64,000 bases of DNA from a virus: the IMG/VR virus record IMGVR_UViG_3300047548_000777, positions 1 to 64,000 of that record; one strand, written 5' to 3'. Both the position numbers and the translations under genes were made by a program. The notes beneath the pieces are model-generated. The model saw only the letters and a list, made by a program, of their open reading frames with translations, had not been told where the DNA came from and did not search any database. Positions 7,483 through 16,228 of this stretch are shown here, piece after piece. Position 1 is the first letter of the stretch; each line of letters starts with the position of its first letter.

Positions 7483-8511
7483 TTACTGTTGCTTGCGACT
7501 ACGAATCATTGCAAGAATGTCTTCGGCACGCCCGCCAGTAGTAGCAGGCTTAGGTTCTGCAGCCGGAGCCGGACGAGTAACAGCCACCGGGGCGGAAGTA
7601 CGTTCGCTATCATCTTCCCACGGAGGGGTATCTTCTACAACTGGTGCAGCACGCGGTGCCGGAGCACTAACCGGAACAGAAGCAGGCTTATTAGCAACTG
7701 GATCACCAGTTGCGCTACCCATTCCTGCGGGTTTAAAATATTGACCCCAGCGTTCCATATCGTAAGGTTCACCGTCGACACTGGCTTCAAACATCTCTTT
7801 CATTACACGAAGTTCAACTTCAGTGGGCTTCTTGGGAAGGAAGTCTTTAAGGTTAAACAGTCCGTGTGATTTTAGAGCTTCTTGTTCTTGCTCGCTCAGA
7901 GGACGCTCTCGGCGTGCCCAAGAGCTAGTAGAATAATCAGCGTAACCGCCTTTAGTTCCTTTCTTCATACGGAAATCAACCCCATGAAGGATGTCGGTAG
8001 GCAGGTTGTCCATGTCAGGATCCAACAATGCGCCACGAATCAGTTGAAAGATTTGCGGGCCAATAATGAATCGACGAACGGGATTTTCAGGACGCTGTTC
8101 TTCCTTAAGGCCGTCTTCAACAACAAAGCCTTGGAAAATGTAGCTACGCTTCTTCCAGTACTTACGACCCATTTCTTCAAGACTCTTGTCCTTGAACCAG
8201 CCACGTACTTCGCTAAGGATAGGACAGACAGAACCGTCGTTGTACATCTCAACGCAAGGAACTTGTACTTGCACTTGCTTGTTGTCAGTTTCGCCTTTGA
8301 TGCCTGCAAAAGGCAGTTTAATCATTGCGCGTTCGACCCAGAAAAAAGTGTTATCAGGATCAGCATCTGGAAGGAATCGAAGAACGCTCTCGCTACCTTC
8401 TTTGAGGTTCCAGAATGCATAAATTGAATTGTCTCCAACTCGATTGCCTTCACCGGAAGACCGGGCCTCTTGTTCTTTGAGTTTTGCGCGAATTTCTTGT
8501 AGTGTTGCCAT
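7483..8511 (-). CDS. 32: gp32 single-stranded DNA-binding protein
   Basis: The protein has 342 aa; T4 gp32 is 301. The N-terminal basic segment (RAKLKEQEARSSG) fits the cooperativity domain. The core carries C86 and C96 in VPCVEMYNDGSVCPIL, the position of the T4 zinc subdomain. The C-terminus is a Pro/Ala-rich, partly acidic linker (VVEDTPPWEDDSERTS) ending in a short helix, equivalent to the protein-interaction tail. It coats single-stranded DNA in replication, repair and recombination and works with UvsX/UvsY encoded just downstream. AAAGGAG precedes the ATG, and overlapping early and late promoters lie about 100 bp upstream. Confidence 0.92.
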   Translation of the reverse strand: MATLQEIRAKLKEQEARSSGEGNRVGDNSIYAFWNLKEGSESVLRFLPDADPDNTFFWVERAMIKLPFAGIKGETDNKQVQVQVPCVEMYNDGSVCPILSEVRGWFKDKSLEEMGRKYWKKRSYIFQGFVVEDGLKEEQRPENPVRRFIIGPQIFQLIRGALLDPDMDNLPTDILHGVDFRMKKGTKGGYADYSTSSWARRERPLSEQEQEALKSHGLFNLKDFLPKKPTEVELRVMKEMFEASVDGEPYDMERWGQYFKPAGMGSATGDPVANKPASVPVSAPAPRAAPVVEDTPPWEDDSERTSAPVAVTRPAPAAEPKPATTGGRAEDILAMIRSRKQQ

Positions 8512-8592
8512 AGTTTTTCTCCTTTAAATTGCCTATGTTCAGTTTATGTTGTTTGCCTTATATGCTTTATATTACACGTATAAAGCAAAACA

Positions 8593-8632
8593 GCATACGT
8601 GTTATTGTATGCTGTCTTATTTATAATTGCAA
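8593..8632 (-). promoter_or_regulatory. Overlapping early and late promoters of gp32, with +1 hairpin
   Basis: Late promoter TATAAATA is at 8618-8625 (minus). A host-type promoter overlaps it: TTGCAA (8627-8632), 17-bp spacer, TACAAT (8604-8609). By T4 rules the late start falls at 8612, exactly the first base of a 6-bp hairpin (GCATAC/GTATGC, 8607-8612 with 8593-8598). The remaining leader of about 100 nt is otherwise featureless. Confidence 0.7.
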
Positions 8633-8669
8633 CCCCCAAGGCTGCTTAAAATAATGTTTTTTTACCAAA

Positions 8670-10820
8670 TTACTTTAGTCCTGCTATACGCAAAATAGCA
8701 GACAGTTCACTAGATTCTGAAGTCTTTTCAGTTGACTTGTTTTTAAGATCCTGTAACTGTTGTTTTAGTTTGGCTAGCTCTCCTGCTTTACTGTCTGTAC
8801 CTGATAATTTGCGATCATATTGAATCTGACGAATACGGGTTTTTATTAGCTTTTCGTTAGGCACTGATTTTTCGGATTCTTCTTTCACTCCGGATAATTT
8901 TTTCATACGATGCATCTCACCAATACTTGTCATTCTTTCAACAATTTTAGCGGCCATTGGTCCTACTCTATCACCAAACTTCTTTTCGCATGCAATCTTA
9001 ACGCCTTCGATTCCTTTAGGGAAATTACCGGCATCTTCGTTATACATTGAGTGTATAAATTCTCTTAACTCGTCGAATAACCTACTTCGACTTTCTTTTG
9101 CTATTGCCTCTGCTACAGGACCTGGTGCTGTAACTTTCGGCGTTTCGCCAGTTTCTTCCCCTGGTTCTTCACCTGTTGGCATTTCACTTGGCTCTTCACC
9201 TGGCATGCCTCCCATACCACCTGGTTCTTCACCTGTTGGCATTTCACTTGGTTCTTCTCCTGGAATTTCGCCCATGCCGCCTGGTTCTTCACCTGGCATG
9301 CCTCCCATACCACCCGGCATACCTCCCATACCACCTGGAATTTCGCCCATGCCGCCTGGTTCTTCAACCGGTGGTATTTCTGGCATTTCACCTGCTGGGG
9401 TTTCACTTGGTTCTTCACCTGCTGGGGTTTCACTTGGTACTTCTGTTTCGCCTTCTTCGTATTTTAATTGACTCAAAACATCGGTGCCTAATAATGAATC
9501 TTTTTGTTCGATGTATTCTTTGATGAACGGACGGGCATCCATACCTTCCCCGGCTTTTTCTTTGGCGATTTTCTTTAATCCGTCAACAAACCCTTTATCA
9601 AATCCAAGTCCTTCTAAACTTTGTGTTATGTTGGTTCCATCAACCCCCAACAATAATGGAGTCGCCATTAATTGATTTAGTTCTTCTATTGCAGCTGCAT
9701 TATCTTCGGAAAATATACCAGTATCTGAGGATTCTACTATGCTATGCAAATAACTTTCATACTCTGCAAACTCCGGAATAACAGTAGAAAACGAATCAGT
9801 CCCTGTATCTTCTTCAGGGTCTCCTTCACTAAGGAGATCGTCAGCGTCCAATTCTTTGACTGGAATATCATCTTCACTCACTAGTCTAAAGATATAAGGA
9901 AATACACCTTTAAGGTCTTCATTAAATGTCCGAACAGTTAACCTATCAATCCAGTCGTTCATTATTTCTTCCGGAATATCTACTGCGTGTTGCTCTGTAA
10001 ATCCTTCGGCAAACTCTTTATACGCTGCGGGACGCTGTAGATGCTGTATGTCTTTTTTAACTTTAGCAATACGCTCTAATACTTTAGCATGCACCCCACC
10101 CATTGCTTCACTTATGGCATCGTTACGCTCAACATAATTTTTAAACATACGCAATTGGCTTAGCTCCTCGCTTAGACCAACCATGTATTGTCCAATGCTG
10201 TCGTAAAGGTTACCACCATGAGAAACGTGCTGCGCTAGTGCTCTAGCACCATTTAAATGGCGATGTGGATATTTAAATCTTTCACCGTCAGCATTTTCTA
10301 CATAGATACTTTCAATACGCTGTGCTCGTCCTGCAGGATTTTGTTGATTAACTACGTCTCTATGTTTAATGATAAGTGTAGCTTCGCCGATTCTTTGGTA
10401 ACTAGTTTTTGCTGTCCCAAATAGTTTGCTTTCGCTCATAATAGACTCTCCAATGTCTCTTTCTTTGTTTGATCTTGTAATAACATGCACGTCGAACGTT
10501 AATATATGCTGTTTAGCAAATTCTCGCATTTCTTTTACAAATGCCAGAAAAAGTTTTTTTACATGTTCAACCTTGCCTTCAGTAGGATCGTTAGATATTA
10601 GGACTTCAAAACTGTCCTGATCCTCATCATTATCGTTTAAATGTATTGTAATTGTGGCAAGATTGTGACCACCAACTTCATAGTCAAAACTAAACGCCCT
10701 GGCACCTTCTACTTCATCTTCTTCAACGTCGTTGTTTTCAGCATCTTTCATTAGAAGATTCGGATAGCTAGATATTTTTGCATAGAGCTCTTTAGCTATT
10801 AGATCAAGATTTTTATTCAT
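8670..10820 (-). CDS. Large unknown protein with Pro/Gly/Met/Glu repeat region
   Basis: The protein has 716 aa from ATG 10818-10820; an in-frame GTG at 10835 that overlaps the terminase stop is the alternative. Residues 1-460 are a mixed, mostly helical region of unknown fold. About 460-580 is a low-complexity linker of EEPSETPAG- and GGMGGMPG-type units. The C-terminal ~130 residues are charged and helical (RMKKLSGVKEESEKS...). A late promoter (GATAAATA) ends exactly 5 nt before the ATG. Late expression and position beside terminase suggest a virion or assembly protein. I do not recognise a family. Confidence 0.75.
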   Translation of the reverse strand: MNKNLDLIAKELYAKISSYPNLLMKDAENNDVEEDEVEGARAFSFDYEVGGHNLATITIHLNDNDEDQDSFEVLISNDPTEGKVEHVKKLFLAFVKEMREFAKQHILTFDVHVITRSNKERDIGESIMSESKLFGTAKTSYQRIGEATLIIKHRDVVNQQNPAGRAQRIESIYVENADGERFKYPHRHLNGARALAQHVSHGGNLYDSIGQYMVGLSEELSQLRMFKNYVERNDAISEAMGGVHAKVLERIAKVKKDIQHLQRPAAYKEFAEGFTEQHAVDIPEEIMNDWIDRLTVRTFNEDLKGVFPYIFRLVSEDDIPVKELDADDLLSEGDPEEDTGTDSFSTVIPEFAEYESYLHSIVESSDTGIFSEDNAAAIEELNQLMATPLLLGVDGTNITQSLEGLGFDKGFVDGLKKIAKEKAGEGMDARPFIKEYIEQKDSLLGTDVLSQLKYEEGETEVPSETPAGEEPSETPAGEMPEIPPVEEPGGMGEIPGGMGGMPGGMGGMPGEEPGGMGEIPGEEPSEMPTGEEPGGMGGMPGEEPSEMPTGEEPGEETGETPKVTAPGPVAEAIAKESRSRLFDELREFIHSMYNEDAGNFPKGIEGVKIACEKKFGDRVGPMAAKIVERMTSIGEMHRMKKLSGVKEESEKSVPNEKLIKTRIRQIQYDRKLSGTDSKAGELAKLKQQLQDLKNKSTEKTSESSELSAILRIAGLK
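9130..9450 (-). repeat. Degenerate tandem repeat encoding Pro/Gly/Met/Glu-rich linker
   Basis: Near-identical short blocks such as ggttcttcacctgttggcat and catgcctcccataccacc recur many times. They encode EEPSEMPTG and GGMGGMPG units in the 716-aa protein. The in-frame repeat looks prone to slippage, so length should vary between strains. Confidence 0.8.
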
Positions 10821-10825
10821 AACAA

Positions 10826-10833
10826 TATTTATC
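10826..10833 (-). promoter_or_regulatory. T4-type late promoter (leaderless)
   Basis: GATAAATA on the minus strand overlaps the gp17 stop codon and ends 5 nt before ATG 10820 (spacer TTGTT). No Shine-Dalgarno sequence lies between them. T4 late promoters occupy about -13 to -6, so +1 is predicted at the A of ATG. Confidence 0.6.
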
Positions 10834-12436
10834 ACATACTTGTTGAAATAAAGATAGGCATGGGCATATCAAACTCCTCGTCCCCATTCATAGTTGCCCC
10901 ATCGTGTGTACTTATACTTTCGAAAACTCGCGGATCCCAGTCCGCCAATACCTGTCCCATTCTTACTGCAAGCAACATGGCCGAAACTAGGTCATCTTGC
11001 TCTTCTCCTTTGGCTTTAAATGTTACACCACTAGCAATAAATGTCTTTAATTCGCTAATTAACGCTTTACTATTGACTTTCATTTTATTAGATTCTATCA
11101 GATATTTTAATCTAGCAGCAGCTGATATTTTTGCACCGTGAGTTGTGTTAAATCCTTTACGAAACTTTCTTACATGCCCTTTACGAACCGGTTCGCTTAA
11201 GAATAACCCTGGGAAATTTTCTTCTCCAATATCCCTAATGCATATTAATCCTGCTTCTCCTACAGTATTATTTTCTATACTCCAATAGATATTGCTAACA
11301 TTTTCCTCTCCAATTTGTTCTGCGAGATATTGCAACATTTCTCTTAAAATACGTATTTGACCCTGTATAGGTGTCAAATTGTGTTGCCATTCCGCAACTT
11401 GAATAAACGATGGAAGTTCTACGATTTGTATCGCAGCGTTATTGCCACCGGTACCAAGACTTGGGTCTAATGCAACGGCATACATAGAACCACCGTCCGG
11501 TTTTTTATACCATCTGGCCTGACCAACATTCATTAATGGTTTGGCCCCTTCGAGTTCTGCCAACTTCATACTACTGACTAAAGTCTCATCATAAACTAAG
11601 AATTCGCAGTTGTATTCTCGTCGGAATCGTTCTTCTCCAATACGTCCCCTTTCTAATGACGCCCATTTTTCGTCTCTATCAGGGTGGTCGCTCCAGTGGC
11701 ATGTGTACGGGAAGAATCCATTGGTACCTATATCTTGTTCATTTCCATACTCGTCAAACTTTTTATTAGCTTCTTTCCAAATAGTAGCAAATGTATCCTC
11801 GTCACTGTTTGGTGTACTAGTAATAATAGCTCGACCGCCAGTTGCTAGTGTTGGTGATATACTAGTCCAGAATTCATCGGCGATATTAGGTGGAACAAAC
11901 GCGAACTCGTCACAATATAGCAGTGAGATAGACATACCACGTCCCGTATTACCGGTAGTAGTTGTACTAACGATTCGACTACCGTTTTCAAACTCAATAC
12001 TTCCTTTGTTGTAATTGATTACACCTGCACGTATATAATCAGGACATAGCTCATATGCATACCTAATTCTTTGCATAATTTCTTGAGAACCGGTAAACTT
12101 GTGAGCGGATATTAAAATTGTCTGGTCTTGGTGGAACATTGCATACCACAATAGATATCCAGCAGCACACGTAGTTTTACCCATCTGTCTTGGAAGCATG
12201 TTAATATTAAATCGATGTCCGTGATATGCATCTAACAGCCGCTTTTGATATTCAAAGGGAGAAAACAGCATTTTTCCTTTAACTGGATGCTGTATATAAA
12301 AATAGTTCTCGCAAAAATAGTGATATCCGTTATCTGGGTTAGAACAAGCAGCCAACGCTATTAGCTGCTGTTCTGTAAATGTCTCTTTAGTGTGGGCTTT
12401 TTTAACAAGTACACCCTCAAGGCTTTTCGCTGCCAT
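10832..12436 (-). CDS. 17: Terminase large subunit gp17
   Basis: The ATPase-nuclease packaging motor has 534 aa; T4 gp17 is 610. Walker A PRQMGKTT is at 82-89, Walker B LLYCDE at 172-177, and a coupling-motif-like TSTPN follows at 207-211. The RNase H-like nuclease domain begins near ALDPSLG (D324) and ends with a QDDLVSAM-type acidic motif. It cuts concatemeric DNA and pumps it into the prohead through the portal. AAAGGA precedes the ATG. A terminator followed directly by a late-promoter-like AGTAAATA lies just upstream, so gp17 probably starts a late unit. Confidence 0.95.
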   Translation of the reverse strand: MAAKSLEGVLVKKAHTKETFTEQQLIALAACSNPDNGYHYFCENYFYIQHPVKGKMLFSPFEYQKRLLDAYHGHRFNINMLPRQMGKTTCAAGYLLWYAMFHQDQTILISAHKFTGSQEIMQRIRYAYELCPDYIRAGVINYNKGSIEFENGSRIVSTTTTGNTGRGMSISLLYCDEFAFVPPNIADEFWTSISPTLATGGRAIITSTPNSDEDTFATIWKEANKKFDEYGNEQDIGTNGFFPYTCHWSDHPDRDEKWASLERGRIGEERFRREYNCEFLVYDETLVSSMKLAELEGAKPLMNVGQARWYKKPDGGSMYAVALDPSLGTGGNNAAIQIVELPSFIQVAEWQHNLTPIQGQIRILREMLQYLAEQIGEENVSNIYWSIENNTVGEAGLICIRDIGEENFPGLFLSEPVRKGHVRKFRKGFNTTHGAKISAAARLKYLIESNKMKVNSKALISELKTFIASGVTFKAKGEEQDDLVSAMLLAVRMGQVLADWDPRVFESISTHDGATMNGDEEFDMPMPIFISTSM

Positions 12437-12462
12437 GTTTATCCTTTTAAATACTAGTGCTT

Positions 12463-12470
12463 TATTTACT
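12463..12470 (-). promoter_or_regulatory. Probable late promoter upstream of gp17
   Basis: AGTAAATA on the minus strand keeps the TAAATA core and sits immediately after a terminator, 26 nt upstream of the gp17 ATG. It is a weaker match than TATAAATA. Confidence 0.5.
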
Positions 12471-12474
12471 CAAA

Positions 12475-12506
12475 AAAAAGCCCCAGCTAACTTGCAAGGG
12501 CTTTTT
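12475..12506 (-). terminator. Intrinsic terminator (bidirectional) before gp17
   Basis: AAAAAGCCC (12475-12483) pairs with GGGCTTTTT (12498-12506) around a 14-nt loop. On the minus strand the stem is followed by a run of eight T. It ends the upstream 12543-16154 transcript. Confidence 0.8.
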
Positions 12507-12542
12507 CGGGTCTTAATCACCCAGACTGCACTGGTGTTTTAT

Positions 12543-13127
12543 TTACCTTCTTTTTATTTCGTTATATAAATTTTCTAATTTAATCTTTAACGGACCTTCA
12601 GGAAGTTTAAAAGTTTGTTCGCCTTTTAATTTCATTGCATTATCGCCACCTGATGCTTTAGGATATGAACCTTTTTCTCTATGCAAATCATTTCCATCAG
12701 GTATACTGGCATCAATACCATGTATTTCTGGACCTGTATCACCGGACATGCTGTTAGCAAAATCGTCATCGATCATGTCAGCCATACTGTCTATATTTTT
12801 CTTCATTAATAAATCCGGGCCATCGCTATCGGTGTCTATATCCATATCTATTTCGTGATCTTGACTAGACTGATCAGGACCGTCCTGTATGTCTTTTAAA
12901 ACATTTAATAAATCACGAATTCCACCAGCTCCAGATCCATTCATAGTAACGTTCATAGTTACACTATCGCCCTGTTTAGGAGCAGGCTGGCTGTCTCCCA
13001 TCATGCCGCCGCACTCATCAACTAAATCATCTTCTGTAGCCTGCGAACAACTACATTCATCTTGAATGTTTTCATTGACCGGACGGTCTAATTCAGCCAT
13101 GCGTTTCATTAAATCTTGGAAATTCAT
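12543..13127 (-). CDS. Probable virion-associated protein, 194 aa
   Basis: The protein is acidic and low in complexity. Features are an N-terminal helix (MNFQDLMKRMAELDRPV), a Cys-rich patch (DECSCSQ...DECGGMM), a Ser/Thr/Asn strand (SVTMNVTMNGSGAGG), a long Asp-rich stretch and a C-terminal helix (KIKLENLYNEIKRR). Proteins with this organisation occur in the terminase/tail cluster of marine T4-like phages and are usually listed as structural, but I know no defined role. AAGGA lies before the ATG and the stop is followed by the pre-gp17 terminator, so it is the last gene of its unit. Confidence 0.6.
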   Translation of the reverse strand: MNFQDLMKRMAELDRPVNENIQDECSCSQATEDDLVDECGGMMGDSQPAPKQGDSVTMNVTMNGSGAGGIRDLLNVLKDIQDGPDQSSQDHEIDMDIDTDSDGPDLLMKKNIDSMADMIDDDFANSMSGDTGPEIHGIDASIPDGNDLHREKGSYPKASGGDNAMKLKGEQTFKLPEGPLKIKLENLYNEIKRR

Positions 13128-13129
13128 AA

Positions 13130-13744
13130 TTAGTCCTTCTTAGTTCCACCGAATAGGCTTCTAGCAGGACCTGCTGCTGGCATTGTTTCGGCTTTTTCTT
13201 TGTGTAATTTTTTTGCTAACAACGAATCGTTAGTTCCCTTGTACTGTTCAGATTCTTTACGAGCTTTTGCCAAATCTTTTAAAAAGTTTGAAACATACTT
13301 GTCTCCAGCTAACACGGGGCTTTTTGTTTTTTCATAATCTTGATGCAGTAAAGGTTTAGCATCTTTAGTGGTCTCGTCTTTTTGCAAATCGTGTTCGTGT
13401 TCAATTTCCCAATTGCTTTCTTCTTGAGGAGTTCGAACTCGTATGCAATCTTTACTAATTCCAGTTGCATTAGATATTAATTCCGCAATAACTGCACTGG
13501 TTGCCGGATAGTCAACCTCAGCTTCAAACACAGTCATTTGACTATTTTTTATAGTAGGGAAATCTAATAAATTTTCCTGAATAGGTGTACTTTTACCTTT
13601 GGTAAATCTACTCACTTGGTATTTTTGCAGTGCCGCTTCCATGCAATCTTCACAGTTTTCCGGAAGGTCTCCTGCGATTTTAATTTTGAATGCGTACTTT
13701 TTTTCTTCTGCATTTTCTTTTAGGTATTCAATAAATCTTTTCAT
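13130..13744 (-). CDS. Probable virion structural protein, 204 aa
   Basis: The N-terminus MKRFIEYLKEN is followed by a ferredoxin-like alternating pattern (YAFKIKIAGDLPENCEDC... then MTVFEAEVDYP), and by a charged C-terminal tail ending RSLFGGTKKD. The same general architecture is found in conserved structural proteins of marine T4-like phages. It is 2 nt upstream of the 194-aa gene and downstream of gp16, so it is co-transcribed with packaging and neck genes. Precise function unknown. An AATAAATA late-promoter-like motif at the end of gp16 may add expression here. Confidence 0.6.
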   Translation of the reverse strand: MKRFIEYLKENAEEKKYAFKIKIAGDLPENCEDCMEAALQKYQVSRFTKGKSTPIQENLLDFPTIKNSQMTVFEAEVDYPATSAVIAELISNATGISKDCIRVRTPQEESNWEIEHEHDLQKDETTKDAKPLLHQDYEKTKSPVLAGDKYVSNFLKDLAKARKESEQYKGTNDSLLAKKLHKEKAETMPAAGPARSLFGGTKKD

Positions 13745-13761
13745 AATTTTATCCCGATACC

Positions 13762-14262
13762 TTATTTATTCATATTTTTAAGTTTTTCAAGTAGGCTATT
13801 ACGGTCTGTGACAATGACACCTTCTCCTTGAACAACTTCCCCTTCGGAGCTGCCTGATTTTTGATCTATTGCTTGCTTTTTAATTTGCAACTCTATCATT
13901 TTGAGTTTTTTATCTATCTTGGCGCTTTTTGCATCTATCGCATTTTTAAGCATACCTGCGGCAACTTCGAAAACACGCCCGCTATATCTTGCTTCAACAT
14001 TCATTCCAAGATCCATGAGATCATCAAATGCATCTGTAGCACGTTGCGCTAAAGAATCTAGTTCACTATCGCTAACTTCGCCAAGTCCTTTTACCTGAGG
14101 TAGCGCAGCACTAATTTTATCTAAATCACCAATATCTCTAAACATAGGAGCAGAAGCTTTTTCAGCTTCTTTTTTCTCATAATAGTCTGTCATACGGTTA
14201 GTATTAGTTACTATTTTTTTAGATTCTGGTAGATTCAAGACTTCTTCTAATCGTTTTGTCAT
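13762..14262 (-). CDS. 16: Terminase small subunit gp16-like
   Basis: The protein has 166 aa; T4 gp16 is 164. The central helical hairpin (DSLAQRATDAFDDLMDLG then YSGRVFEVAAGMLKNAID) followed by a Lys-rich helix (KSAKIDKKLKMIELQIKKQ) matches the oligomerisation core of T4-type small terminase. The extended N- and C-terminal arms also fit. It recognises or stimulates packaging of DNA with gp17. It lies between gp4 and structural genes in the packaging cluster. Assignment is by helix pattern, length and position. Confidence 0.7.
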   Translation of the reverse strand: MTKRLEEVLNLPESKKIVTNTNRMTDYYEKKEAEKASAPMFRDIGDLDKISAALPQVKGLGEVSDSELDSLAQRATDAFDDLMDLGMNVEARYSGRVFEVAAGMLKNAIDAKSAKIDKKLKMIELQIKKQAIDQKSGSSEGEVVQGEGVIVTDRNSLLEKLKNMNK

Positions 14263-14270
14263 ATGTTTAC

Positions 14271-14711
14271 TTATCTTTTTCTAGGAGTAAGAGAAAACAG
14301 ATCTTGTTCATTTAATACACGAAACTTGACACCTTGTTTTCGACACCAAGCGGTAGCTGCTTGCCATTTAGCCATGTTACGTGCATACTCTATTTGATTA
14401 TGCTTACTACGCCCCACATGCTCTTTCATTGTTTGATTACGAGGCTTGACCTCTATCAGTTCAACATGCATTTTTCCTTCTCTATCTACATATTGGATAA
14501 AGAAGTCAGGTACGTATACTGTTTGTTTTCCGGTCATTGGACAACGATAAGGTATTGCAATTGCCTCACTTGCCCACTTAACAATAGCTGGGTGTGTATC
14601 GCAAGTTTTGCAAAAGGTGTATTCCCAACTACTACGATATGTCGGTTGACGATTACCTATATATTTTTCTGGATTTTGTACCTGATATTTTCCACTAGCG
14701 AATCGTTTCAT
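14271..14711 (-). CDS. 4: Head completion protein gp4 (nuclease-like)
   Basis: The protein has 146 aa; T4 gp4 is about 150. The order of motifs matches: YRSSWEYTFCK with E30, VKWASEAIAIPY, then the PD-(D/E)xK nuclease core PDFF (D69) and IEVKP (E87, K89), and the C-terminal KWQAATAWCRKQGVKF helix. In T4, gp4 acts late in head completion before tail joining. The 3' end is 8 nt from gp16 and the start overlaps the 122-aa gene by 4 nt. Confidence 0.85.
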   Translation of the reverse strand: MKRFASGKYQVQNPEKYIGNRQPTYRSSWEYTFCKTCDTHPAIVKWASEAIAIPYRCPMTGKQTVYVPDFFIQYVDREGKMHVELIEVKPRNQTMKEHVGRSKHNQIEYARNMAKWQAATAWCRKQGVKFRVLNEQDLFSLTPRKR

Positions 14712-15076
14712 GGTCTAATATTACGGCTTTCTGTTGTTTCTTCAGCAGTTAATACCCTGTAACCTAGTAAACTTATTTTTTCTCTGCTAGAGTTCATGAC
14801 CTGTGTAACCACATTACTAAGTTGTACATCTTGCAATCCTTTTAAAGTATCAAGCAGCTGAAACACGTTGACGTTATCAATTCTAGCCTGATTTAATAAA
14901 ACGATTGCAGTACTTTTGGCACCCAACTCGTTGAAACCTCGTTTTAGAAAAAACCCAACCACTGCATCAATTTGTGCTGCAGGGAAAGATACTGGTTCTG
15001 TAAAGTACCGATTAAAGAATAATTTAATTTCATCACTGCTATCAGTAGAAGTATCTTGTTGTGGTAAATTTGTCAT
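14708..15076 (-). CDS. Conserved phage protein in neck/packaging cluster, 122 aa
   Basis: The protein is helical with a clear conserved-looking core (FFLKRGFNELGAKSTAIVLL then ARIDNVNVFQLLDTLKGLQD). Such proteins occur in marine T4-like phages next to gp4 and are described as virion-associated. I know no precise role. The stop overlaps the gp4 start by 4 nt and the start is 1 nt after the tube-like gene. Confidence 0.6.
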   Translation of the reverse strand: MTNLPQQDTSTDSSDEIKLFFNRYFTEPVSFPAAQIDAVVGFFLKRGFNELGAKSTAIVLLNQARIDNVNVFQLLDTLKGLQDVQLSNVVTQVMNSSREKISLLGYRVLTAEETTESRNIRP

Positions 15077-15077
15077 A

Positions 15078-16154
15078 TTAGAATAAATTTCTTAAATTTT
15101 GAGTAGCTGTGGTTATACTTCTTGCAGTAGCTTGTACTGTCCTTACTGCACTCGCTACAGGAAAGGCTACGTTCTGAACACCGCTAACTGCTCTATTCGA
15201 GATTGCTGTGGCTGCAGCCAATACGCCAGATACTGTGTCTAAAGTACTTAGTTTTTGGTTACCTAGCGATTTTAAATTTTGATATGTATTTACAGCAGTT
15301 ACGGCAGTTGATAATACCCCTAGAGGACTTCCTGTTGCAGTACCGTCTGCAATAGCACCGAAAACACTAGTTGCACCATCTATTGCACCGGCAACTCTGC
15401 GCACATTTCCTCCGAGTCCATACGGACTTGGTCTTGTATCATAATGTTCGATGCCAAACCCTGGAGGATTACCTTGATACACCACTCCATTATTATACGA
15501 AACTGCTTCGTAAATTAAAGTCATGCTCTGTTCTGCAGGTTGGCTGGTACTGTAATCTAAACTAGCGTGATTCCAGGTTTGTATTATGGGGTTAACTAAT
15601 GTATAGCTATTCCAGTAACCTCTAGCCATTTGATATATCGTTATATCATTAAAAAACATAGGATAGCTATTATTGTCTAACCCGTAAAGAGTACCAATAT
15701 ATGCACCAGATTTAGTTGCGTTACGGCTATATGCCCCTAATCTAGTTGCGCTAGTTGGATCTGCATAATAGTATTTGTAGTAACTTTCCCAGAGCTGTCT
15801 AGTTACACCTGCGTTATCATCATGAAATGTTATCGTAACCGGTTGATAATCTATCTTAACCTGTGTGTTCTTTTTTCTATTATACTGATTCAATGTATCT
15901 GTTTGAACAACGAATTTAGGAAGCTCGGCATCCTTAACTAACATGTTGATCTCGTTCTGATGACGAACTTTAAACCCCATGTTAGACATAACTATTGCGT
16001 TGTCATTTATGTTAAATCTAACATAATATAAGAATTTAGCCTTGGGGGCTAGTCTATGATCGTTATCAACGAAAAGTTTAGAGGCGTGATCAAAATCCCG
16101 AAGGTTAATATCACCATAAGAATTACCGAAATATTTGTTAGATTTGCTTGCCAT
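15078..16154 (-). CDS. Tail-tube-fold protein (possible gp54/gp48-like tube initiator)
   Basis: The protein has 358 aa from ATG 16152-16154. Residues about 40-230 have the tail-tube pattern (KFLYYVRFNIN, DAELPKFVVQTDTLNQYNRK, VKIDYQPVTITFHDDNAG). The C-terminal ~100 residues are Ala/Thr/Val-rich and low complexity. It could be the baseplate-side tube initiator or a tube-cap protein adjoining gp19. The chosen start is preferred because a late promoter (ACTAAATA) ends exactly 5 nt upstream; the longer ORF would begin upstream of the promoter. Confidence 0.65.
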   Translation of the reverse strand: MASKSNKYFGNSYGDINLRDFDHASKLFVDNDHRLAPKAKFLYYVRFNINDNAIVMSNMGFKVRHQNEINMLVKDAELPKFVVQTDTLNQYNRKKNTQVKIDYQPVTITFHDDNAGVTRQLWESYYKYYYADPTSATRLGAYSRNATKSGAYIGTLYGLDNNSYPMFFNDITIYQMARGYWNSYTLVNPIIQTWNHASLDYSTSQPAEQSMTLIYEAVSYNNGVVYQGNPPGFGIEHYDTRPSPYGLGGNVRRVAGAIDGATSVFGAIADGTATGSPLGVLSTAVTAVNTYQNLKSLGNQKLSTLDTVSGVLAAATAISNRAVSGVQNVAFPVASAVRTVQATARSITTATQNLRNLF

Positions 16155-16159
16155 ACTAA

Positions 16160-16167
16160 TATTTAGT
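16160..16167 (-). promoter_or_regulatory. T4-type late promoter (leaderless)
   Basis: ACTAAATA on the minus strand, spacer TTAGT, then ATG at 16154. No Shine-Dalgarno sequence is present, so the late transcript is predicted to begin at the start codon. CTAAATA-type late promoters are known from T4-like cyanophages. Confidence 0.65.
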
Positions 16168-16204
16168 AATCGAAGTAATATACGTATATAACGATTACCC
16201 AAAG

Positions 16205-16228
16205 AAAAAGGCCCCTAGGGGCCTTTTT
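16205..16228. terminator. Bidirectional intrinsic terminator after gp19
   Basis: A perfect 24-bp palindrome has an A5GGCCCC arm, a TA centre and a GGGGCCT5 arm. It sits 8 nt past the gp19 stop and separates the sheath/tube unit from the tube-like gene. Confidence 0.88.
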
